A stretch of 48,571 nt of DNA from a virus, in the IMG/VR virus record IMGVR_UViG_3300048837_000831, positions 1 to 48,571 of that record; one strand, written 5' to 3'. The translations under genes and the position numbers were made by a program. The notes below the pieces were generated by a model. The model worked only from the letters and a program-made list of their open reading frames with translations, was not told the origin of the DNA and searched no databases. Shown here one piece after another: positions 20,918 to 27,351 of this stretch. Numbering within the stretch: the first letter of the stretch is position 1; each line of letters starts with the position of its first letter.

Positions 20918-21853
20918 CTATCCACCTCGTGTGGCCTCTTTCGGGCTAAGGCCATACTCTGCCAGTTGTTCGCGAATGACCCTTGTTTTGCTATGCGCAT
21001 ACACCACGCGCGTGGTCTCAGGCGATGCGTGACCAAGATATGCCTGCACGCTCTCCAGCGGCATGCCTTCGTTTAGCAGTTGCGTGGCGCGGTAATGCCT
21101 GAACATGTGGGGCGAGACGTTTGGCACATTACACGCCTTGCCGGCTGTTTTGATGATGCGCCACCCAGATTCTCGCGTCAACCCTCCACCCTTGCCCCGC
21201 CGATGAGAGATGAACAGGGCAGGGAAGGCATCATCTCGTGAATCGCAATATGCACGGATTGCGGATTGCGCTTCAGGGGTGAGAAACAGCATGCGCTGCT
21301 TGTCGCCTTTACCGGTGATCAGCACTTCGACAGCCTGGCCGCCAGCGACATCTTTGCGCGTGAGTGACAGCACCTCGCTGATGCGACCTGCGGACGCATA
21401 GAGCGTGTGCATGAGTGCCCGGTTGCGCAGCCACTCAAGCTTCAACTGAGCCGTCCATTTGTCATTGTTTTGGATCGACGGCTCTGCGTCGAAATAGTTC
21501 ACTACATCGGGCAACTGCGCCGGCGCTTGTTTGTGCTTGTAGCCCTCGCGCGTCTTGCCTCTACGATCCTTCAGCCTCACCTCGGCTGCCACAAGGTCGA
21601 TTTGATCACCATGCGTGACACGATGCGCTATGAAGCGGCGCAATGCAGACAAATAGAGTTGCCGCGTGGATGGGGCAAACTTCTGACGCTTCAGTCGCGC
21701 ATTGAAATCCGAGAACGAGTTGGCGTCAAGCGGAATCTTGAGCGATTCAAACTTTGACAGCGCAGCGCGATAAGCAAGCTTCGTGCCATCAGCAGCATCA
21801 AGTCCTTCCAGAAAGGACATGGCAGCAGGGGAGAGTGAATTGCCGTTAGCCAT
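20918..21853 (-). CDS. int: Tyrosine recombinase / integrase, 311 aa
   Basis: SAM-like N-terminal domain (residues 1-105) and a complete catalytic set: R157 (AGRISEVL), K182 (GKGDKQR), H249-x-x-R252 (HMFRHYRA), H275 (LGHAS) and the nucleophile Y285 (VVYAHS). It is XerC/D-like in length, 311 aa without the arm-binding domain of lambda Int. It lies on the opposite strand to the late genes, between terL and the structural module, and shares a 46-bp divergent promoter region with the GIY-YIG gene. It may integrate the phage, resolve multimers, or belong to an inserted cassette. Confidence 0.93.
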   Translation of the reverse strand: MANGNSLSPAAMSFLEGLDAADGTKLAYRAALSKFESLKIPLDANSFSDFNARLKRQKFAPSTRQLYLSALRRFIAHRVTHGDQIDLVAAEVRLKDRRGKTREGYKHKQAPAQLPDVVNYFDAEPSIQNNDKWTAQLKLEWLRNRALMHTLYASAGRISEVLSLTRKDVAGGQAVEVLITGKGDKQRMLFLTPEAQSAIRAYCDSRDDAFPALFISHRRGKGGGLTRESGWRIIKTAGKACNVPNVSPHMFRHYRATQLLNEGMPLESVQAYLGHASPETTRVVYAHSKTRVIREQLAEYGLSPKEATRGG

Positions 21854-21887
21854 GCGTTCATCATATCACTAAATAGGTATTGTGTGT

Positions 21888-21893
21888 TATAAT
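21888..21893 (+). promoter_or_regulatory. Extended -10 promoter of the GIY-YIG gene
   Basis: TGTTATAAT (TGn-extended -10, TATAAT at 21888-21893) lies 7 bp before ATG 21900, so the mRNA would be leaderless or nearly so. On the opposite strand a possible TATGAT (integrase -10) lies in the same 46-bp region. Confidence 0.6.
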
Positions 21894-21899
21894 GAATTC

Positions 21900-22397
21900 A
21901 TGGAGATGGTGACACTAAAAGCGCTACTAGAAGGCGCAGACCCAGACGGTCAGATATATGTCCTTCGCGACAAAGAGTGCTTTTTGTATGTTGGCAAGAC
22001 CGAAAGCGGAATTGCATATCGATGGCTGAATGATTTTTGCGGGCGACTTCACTCGTATCGAGATGGCGGATGGTTTGGCAGTGATCGCGTCGCGAATCTA
22101 GTGATTGACATGATGCCTGAGTCTCTTGGGTGGGTGCTGGACTGCTACTCACGGGACGAGGCTGCACAACTGTTTTATCCAGAATACCGGCGCATCATGA
22201 TGAAGTGCGCCGGGCTTGATCTTGACTTCGCCATCGACAGACTTAATCTCCTCACGATTGAGCAGATGGCCATCACTGTTTTGCGCCCATGCCTGAATGT
22301 CTCTGGCAACTCAAAAGGAAACTCCCTGCCCGACAAATACAAATATAAGGGCAAGCGCATGCGTGAAGCCGTTGAGGTCGTGCAGATACCAGAATGA
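21900..22397 (+). CDS. GIY-YIG nuclease-domain protein, 165 aa
   Basis: GQIYVLRDKECFLYVGKTES (from residue 17) followed by R41 gives the GIY-YIG core: IYV, LYVGKT, and an Arg on the next helix. A Glu/Asp-containing part follows (EEAQLFYPEYRR-like region, about 105). The DNA is visibly less GC-rich than its neighbours, and the gene has its own promoter, which fits a mobile (homing-endonuclease-like) or moron gene. Start 21900 is preferred; ATG 21906 is possible. Substrate unknown. Confidence 0.72.
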   Translation: MEMVTLKALLEGADPDGQIYVLRDKECFLYVGKTESGIAYRWLNDFCGRLHSYRDGGWFGSDRVANLVIDMMPESLGWVLDCYSRDEAAQLFYPEYRRIMMKCAGLDLDFAIDRLNLLTIEQMAITVLRPCLNVSGNSKGNSLPDKYKYKGKRMREAVEVVQIPE

Positions 22398-22427
22398 TTT
22401 GCAGATTGCGCAAACGACGGCGACGGA

Positions 22428-22521
22428 TATAATGCACGCAACTAAATGTGCGGCGAAAGCCGTGGGTTAATAAGCTTACAAGCGCCCGACATCAAACACG
22501 ATGTCGGGCGCTTTTGTTTTT
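22428..22521 (+). promoter_or_regulatory. Late promoter-leader-terminator element 2
   Basis: TATAAT (22428-22433), a leader with GCACGCAACTAAAT and TGCGGCGAAAGCCG (a GGC-GAAA-GCC tetraloop hairpin), then a strong terminator (22482-22521). It aligns with element 1 (14204) over the first 27 bases with 21 identities, and both are followed by a terminator and a late gene. A weak -35 TTGCGC lies at 22406-22411 with 16-bp spacing. Confidence 0.65.
22482..22521 (+). terminator. Intrinsic terminator before the structural module
   Basis: 12-bp stem GCGCCCGACATC (22482-22493) / GATGTCGGGCGC (22500-22511), 6-nt loop, then TTTTGTTTTT. It ends 27 bp before the next gene, as in the first late element. Confidence 0.93.
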
Positions 22522-22548
22522 CCGCTTTGCTGGCGGGACTGGAGCGAC

Positions 22549-23199
22549 ATGAGTTTCACGAACACGCTTGAGAACAGCATCCTCAACCACCTGCTACGAA
22601 ACACCGCATGGACTACCCCTGGCGCAAACGTCCACGTCGGCCTGATCACTGTCGTCACCAACGGCGAAGCAGGCACGGTGACCGAGCCGAGCGGCAACGG
22701 CTACGCGCGCGTGAATGTGGCCGGCACAGGCGCGTGGAATGCGCCGGCGGGCGCTGGCACGGATAACACCGGCACCATCACCTTCCCGGCTGCTTCTGGT
22801 GCCGGCTGGGGCGAGATCTTGGCCGCCGGCATCTGGGACGCGGCAAGCGCCGGCAACCTGCTTGCGTGGGGCTGGCTGGGCACGCAGCGCTATGCATTCA
22901 CCGCCGCCGCTGCGACAGAGATTTTGAATGCACCCGGTTCGGCCTTCGCAAACGGCGATCGCGTGGTGGTGCGTGCCGTGGATGACTCAGTACTACCAAC
23001 AGGGCTGACCGCTGACACAGTCTATTTCGTGGTGGGTGCGTCCGGTGCGACCTTCCAACTGGCGCTCACATCAGGTGGCGCGGCGATCAACCTGACCGCT
23101 GATGGTGCTGGCCTTGTAATGAGGATCAACCCCCGCACCGTCCTGGCCGGCGACACTTTCACCTTCGGCGCTGGCAACCTTGACGTGATTCTGGATTAA
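22549..23199 (+). CDS. Phage tail/surface protein (short fibre-like), 216 aa
   Basis: ATG 22549 with GGAG five bases upstream. The N-terminus MSFTNTLENSILNHLLRNTA and then WTTPGANVHVGLITVVTNG follows the layout of small phage tail-fibre/minor tail proteins (S-x-LEN-x-L-x-H-LL...T...VGL). The remainder is beta-rich and Gly/Ala-rich, without cysteine. It is likely a virion surface protein. Its position upstream of the portal, away from other tail genes, is unusual. Confidence 0.65.
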   Translation: MSFTNTLENSILNHLLRNTAWTTPGANVHVGLITVVTNGEAGTVTEPSGNGYARVNVAGTGAWNAPAGAGTDNTGTITFPAASGAGWGEILAAGIWDAASAGNLLAWGWLGTQRYAFTAAAATEILNAPGSAFANGDRVVVRAVDDSVLPTGLTADTVYFVVGASGATFQLALTSGGAAINLTADGAGLVMRINPRTVLAGDTFTFGAGNLDVILD

Positions 23200-23207
23200 G
23201 CGCACGC

Positions 23208-24908
23208 ATGGCATTCGCTGACAGCGCAACGCTCAAGGATGACTTCAACCGGTCTGATGGTGCGCTCGGTGCATCATGGCCGGCGAAGGTCAGCACGTCT
23301 CACGACATCATGGTCGTGAACGGCAACAGACTGCGCGGCAACATCAGCGGGCTTGTGTGTTCTGCGCACCACACTGACACCATCGGACCCGATGCAGAGT
23401 GCTACGTGACGGTCAACACATGGCATCAGGACGGCTTGACGCTTTATCTGCGACTCACACAACCGAATGCATCAGGCCGGCAGCACTACCTTGCAAACTT
23501 TTCGGGCGCGACCCCTACAGTCACGCTATTGAAACGCATTAGCGGAGGCAGCACAACACAAGTCGGCACAACGCAGACATTCTCTATATCGAATGGTGAC
23601 AAGTTGGGGTTTTCTGTCGAGGACAGCGGCTCGGATGTGGTGATGCGTGCGTGGATATTCTCCGGTGGTGCATGGTCACAAATTCATAGCGTCACAGATT
23701 CAACAAGCCCGATTGCAGGCAGCGGCTACGCCGGCGTTGATACATGGCAAAACAACGTCTATCTTGACGATTTCTTTTCAGGCACTGTTTCAGCCAGCGG
23801 CAACACCTACAACGAGAGCGCGGTGGTGCGTGGCCGTGCGCGCTCTTTTGCTCTGGGCGGCATGATCTTCGCCCTCGCTAGTGTTTTGCGGGGCCGTGGC
23901 CGTGAAACATCAGTGCCGGCACGCATCTTTGCATCCTCCAGCGCCTTGCGTGCAAACGCCAGGACACCCGCACTCGGCGGCGCAGTGATCGCAGTACCGG
24001 TCATGATCAGAGCCAGGGCACGCCTCGCGTCCTTTCAGACGCTTCGCATCAGCGCGGCGTCTGAAATTCAGGCACAGGCGCGCTTGGTTGCATTGCCCTC
24101 GCGGGTGTTCGCCTCGTCCAGCGTGCTGCGCGGACGGGCGTTGCTCACCGGGGCGCCGGCGTTGATCCTCGTCGGCTCGTCTGCACTGCGCGCGCATGTC
24201 CGAATTTCAGACATTGCGAGCGTGAATCTGGTTGCACTGGCAACCTTGAAAGCGTCAGGCCGAATCGCCGCCCTGCAATCTCTTGTCTTGTCAGCACTGG
24301 CCGAGATCAACGCACAGGCACGCACGAGCGCATCCCCTTCCATCAGCGCATCGGGCGAAGCCGCGCTCATCGCTTCATCTGGCCGGCTTCGGCCTGCACT
24401 GGCCTCGCTCGTGATGGGCGGCATGGCTGAGATTGCCGCAGGCGCATCCGCATTCGGAAGAGGCGCGCTGGTGCTGGGCAATCGTGCTGTGCTGGACGCT
24501 GAAGTTCGACTTGCCGCGACGCCGGCCATGCTGATCGGCGCAGGTGTGCTTCTCCGCGCGTCTGGGCACGCTGAAGGTGCGCTTTCGGTCATCCACGGCG
24601 GCACGAGCGAAATACACGCCGCGCTGCGCATGGGGAGCGTTCCCAGCGCCATCTTGACGAGTGTTGTCCTCATGCGTGCCACTGGCCGCATCGCCGGCTT
24701 CGGCGGCATGGTTTTGCCGGCAGCGGTGTTCATGCGAGGCGCGCTCAGGACCCGGCCTGACGGCTTCACGTTTGTTGAGCCGGTGGGCGACGATCTGGGC
24801 ATCATCATCGGCGCGGACTACAGCCACGGCGTGCGCATGAGCAGCCGGCGCGCCTCTGCGCTTGAAGGCCGACGCGGCCCGGCGCTTGAAGGGAGAAACG
24901 TTCGATGA
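23208..24908 (+). CDS. Repetitive surface/tail protein with lectin-like N-terminus, 566 aa
   Basis: Residues 1-200 resemble a concanavalin/LamG-type jelly roll (LKDDFNRSDGALGASWPAKV, then LGFSVEDSGSDVVMRAWIFS, then YAGVDTWQNNVYLDDFFSGT). Residues about 208-530 hold roughly a dozen degenerate repeats of about 25 residues with the pattern S-x-L/I-R/x-A/G-x-A/G-R (for example SALRANARTPALGGAVIAV; SEIQAQARLVALPSRVFAS). Probably an elongated beta-structure displaying the sugar-binding head. The gene ends with a 4-nt overlap to the portal gene. Confidence 0.65.
   Translation: MAFADSATLKDDFNRSDGALGASWPAKVSTSHDIMVVNGNRLRGNISGLVCSAHHTDTIGPDAECYVTVNTWHQDGLTLYLRLTQPNASGRQHYLANFSGATPTVTLLKRISGGSTTQVGTTQTFSISNGDKLGFSVEDSGSDVVMRAWIFSGGAWSQIHSVTDSTSPIAGSGYAGVDTWQNNVYLDDFFSGTVSASGNTYNESAVVRGRARSFALGGMIFALASVLRGRGRETSVPARIFASSSALRANARTPALGGAVIAVPVMIRARARLASFQTLRISAASEIQAQARLVALPSRVFASSSVLRGRALLTGAPALILVGSSALRAHVRISDIASVNLVALATLKASGRIAALQSLVLSALAEINAQARTSASPSISASGEAALIASSGRLRPALASLVMGGMAEIAAGASAFGRGALVLGNRAVLDAEVRLAATPAMLIGAGVLLRASGHAEGALSVIHGGTSEIHAALRMGSVPSAILTSVVLMRATGRIAGFGGMVLPAAVFMRGALRTRPDGFTFVEPVGDDLGIIIGADYSHGVRMSSRRASALEGRRGPALEGRNVR
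24197..24213. other. GTGTCCGA-like palindrome, intragenic and imperfect
   Basis: TGTCCGAATTTCAGACA, one mismatch from a perfect dyad, within the repetitive surface-protein gene. It is the weakest member of the family seen at 4709, 11783, 16987, 34952 and 42241. Confidence 0.4.
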
Positions 24909-26881
24909 GCGAACTCATCAAAAACAGCGTGAGGCGTGAGGAGCTGCAGAACACCTACGGCATCACATCGCCGTGGCACTTCATCCAGAACCTCGCCGCA
25001 TTCACGCGTATTGAGCCGGACCTGCCGCCCTACTGGACACCCGCGCGCGACAACGCGCTGTGGGCAGCGGCGATGCAGGAAGGCACGTTTGCCAACGCCA
25101 TCAACATCGCCGCCACCAAGATGGCGAGCTTCGGCTATGAGGTGGACGGCGACGTGGCATCCCGCGTGCGGCGCGCGCGCGAGCTGCTGGGCAACTACTG
25201 GCCGACGCTCATGCGCAAGACCGTGCAGGACTTCCTCACGTTCAACAACGGCGCGTTCTGGGAGGTCGTGCGCGCCACGAAATCGCCGGCGTCCCGCGTG
25301 ATCGGCTTCATGCACCTTTCCAGCCGGCGCTGCATCCGAACCGGCGACGAGCGCGTGCCGGTGCTGTATATCGACAAGCGCGGCAAGGCGCATGAGATGA
25401 AGGCCCATCAAGTCGTGATGTGGTCGGACATGCCCGACGATGACTTTCTCGGCGTGGGGCGTTCTGCTGCTGACCGCGTGTATGACACGCTTTACATGGT
25501 CTCGGCAGCCCGCCACTATTTCAAAGAGAAGGTCGCCGGCCGCAAGGCGCTGGCGCTTCATCTTGTGAAGGGATTTGGGCGCGGCACGATTGAGCAGGGC
25601 ATCGAAGACGCCGAACACCGGCAGGACTCGGAGGGCGCGCTGGCCTACGGCGGCGTGGTCATCATCCCTGACCCCAACGACGGCGCGGCTTCATCCGTCA
25701 AGATCGACATCGCCGGCATCCCTGATCACTTCGACTGGGACAAGACGCTAGAAGCCGCGCAAATCGAATATGCCGCGGCAACCGGGCTTGACCCGACCGA
25801 CCTAAACCCGCGCCTCATCGGCAACCGTCAGTTGGGCGCCGGCGCTCAGGCGCAAGTGCTGGACGACAAAACACGCGCAAAAGGGCTGGTTGCGCTCAGG
25901 CAGGAAATCACCGCATTCCTCAACGACACCGAAACGTGGCATCCACTCCCGAATGCGGTGAAGTTTGCCTTCGTCGAGCGTGATGCGCGCGACGAGGCGA
26001 GCCGCGTTGCCAACGCTTCGGCGCGTGCACAGGTGAGCAAGACGCGCATTGAGAGTGGCATCACGCAGCCGGCGCAGGAGTTGCAGGTGTTAGTAGACGC
26101 CGGAGACCTGCCCGAGCAGCTCCTGGCGCGCGACCTGACCGACGCCGAATCTCTCACGGACGAAGACAAAAGCGAAGTGACGGACGGTGCGACCGAGTCG
26201 GTTGCGCCTGCCCTGTCGCCTGTGTCTGATGCCGGCGCGGTTGCACAGGTAATCAAGCGCGAGTTGATGGCTGCACTGGCTGTGCAGGATGAGGCCGGCT
26301 ATATCAACGCCGTGAACAAAGCGACGCAACTGCTTACCGTCGGCAGCAGCAAAACCAAGCGCGGCATCGTCGGCAAAGCTGAAGCGGAATACCTGAAACA
26401 GGTCACCCGTGATCTTGACGAATACGGCTCGGTGCTGGTTGCAAATTGCCTGAAACACATGCCACAGGATGAGGGCGTGACGGCGCAGACGCTGAAGTAT
26501 CAGATCAGCAACCGCAACGCGCGCGGGGTCACCCTGCGCCTGCTCGTGGGCAACAAGGAACGCCCCGATGTGGCGATTCGCGCCGTTCTGTTTGGCCGCA
26601 AGGCGTTCAGGGCGAAGGGCAATAAGCCGCTCGTGTTCACCATCGACGGGCGACGCGTGTTTGCGCGCGCTGTGCGAAGCGCACCGGCGCAGGACTGGTT
26701 GACCAAGGGGCTGACCGATTCTCAGAGCGCGTTTAACGCCATGCAGGAGCGGCTGGCGCAGAAGATGGCAACGACCTTGATTGACGTGTCGGACATTCCC
26801 GGCGCGAAGAAGATCACGCGCCGCACAAACCCGCCGAAAGCACCGAAGAAGCGAAAGAAGGAACAGGAGGGCGCGGCATGA
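24905..26881 (+). CDS. Portal protein with C-terminal extension, 658 aa
   Basis: The N-terminal 400 residues fit phage portals: ITSPWHFIQNLAAFTRIEPD, the clip/wing helices, RPDxV-like MKAHQVVMWSDMPDDDFLGV and GRSAADRVYDTLYMVSAARH. The portal is the dodecameric ring through which DNA enters the head. After an acidic hinge (about 400-430) comes a second domain (about 435-640) with VAIRAVLFGRKAFRAKG, TIDGRRVFARAVRSAPAQDW and a basic end; this reads somewhat like HK97-gp10 neck proteins. The gene is coupled to the following gp10-like gene by ATGA. Confidence 0.85.
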   Translation: MSELIKNSVRREELQNTYGITSPWHFIQNLAAFTRIEPDLPPYWTPARDNALWAAAMQEGTFANAINIAATKMASFGYEVDGDVASRVRRARELLGNYWPTLMRKTVQDFLTFNNGAFWEVVRATKSPASRVIGFMHLSSRRCIRTGDERVPVLYIDKRGKAHEMKAHQVVMWSDMPDDDFLGVGRSAADRVYDTLYMVSAARHYFKEKVAGRKALALHLVKGFGRGTIEQGIEDAEHRQDSEGALAYGGVVIIPDPNDGAASSVKIDIAGIPDHFDWDKTLEAAQIEYAAATGLDPTDLNPRLIGNRQLGAGAQAQVLDDKTRAKGLVALRQEITAFLNDTETWHPLPNAVKFAFVERDARDEASRVANASARAQVSKTRIESGITQPAQELQVLVDAGDLPEQLLARDLTDAESLTDEDKSEVTDGATESVAPALSPVSDAGAVAQVIKRELMAALAVQDEAGYINAVNKATQLLTVGSSKTKRGIVGKAEAEYLKQVTRDLDEYGSVLVANCLKHMPQDEGVTAQTLKYQISNRNARGVTLRLLVGNKERPDVAIRAVLFGRKAFRAKGNKPLVFTIDGRRVFARAVRSAPAQDWLTKGLTDSQSAFNAMQERLAQKMATTLIDVSDIPGAKKITRRTNPPKAPKKRKKEQEGAA

Positions 26882-27351
26882 GCAAGATCGCACACTTCAA
26901 GGCGGCAAAGAAAACGTTTGTCCGTTACCGGACGATCAAACGCGCCGTGGAAGACGGGCTGGATGAGGCTGCGCAAGTCGCCGAGGAATATCTGGCGAAG
27001 CCGACGACCTACTGGAAGGAGAAGGCGTCATTCGATCAATCGAAGACCGCGTGGACGCGCACCATCACGGCAACAGACAAGCGCTACGGCTGGATTGACA
27101 AGGGCACCCGTGCGCGCCTGATTCGCCCGCGCCGCGCGAAGGTGTTGCGCTTTGCGGCAGACAGCCGGCCCAAGACGCGACCGGGCACGATGACCGGTTC
27201 AGCCGGCGCAGCAGGCTACCCCATCGTGTTTTCGCGTGCCGTGCGGCATCCTGGCATCAAGGCGCGCAAGTTCAGTCAGCAAGCAAAAAAGCACATGGAC
27301 AAGCGACTGCCGAAGATCATGAACAAGGCGATCAAGGCGCATTTGAAATGA
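26878..27351 (+). CDS. HK97 gp10-like neck / tail-completion protein, 157 aa
   Basis: Basic protein with the gp10 hallmarks: YGWIDKGTRARLIRPRRAKV, LRFAADSRPKT and VFSRAVRHPGIKARKF (the VRHPG-K-R segment), plus a C-terminal helix. In HK97-like phages this protein completes the tail or neck. It normally follows the capsid and connector genes; here it sits between portal and protease. It overlaps both neighbours by 4 nt. Confidence 0.82.
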   Translation: MSKIAHFKAAKKTFVRYRTIKRAVEDGLDEAAQVAEEYLAKPTTYWKEKASFDQSKTAWTRTITATDKRYGWIDKGTRARLIRPRRAKVLRFAADSRPKTRPGTMTGSAGAAGYPIVFSRAVRHPGIKARKFSQQAKKHMDKRLPKIMNKAIKAHLK

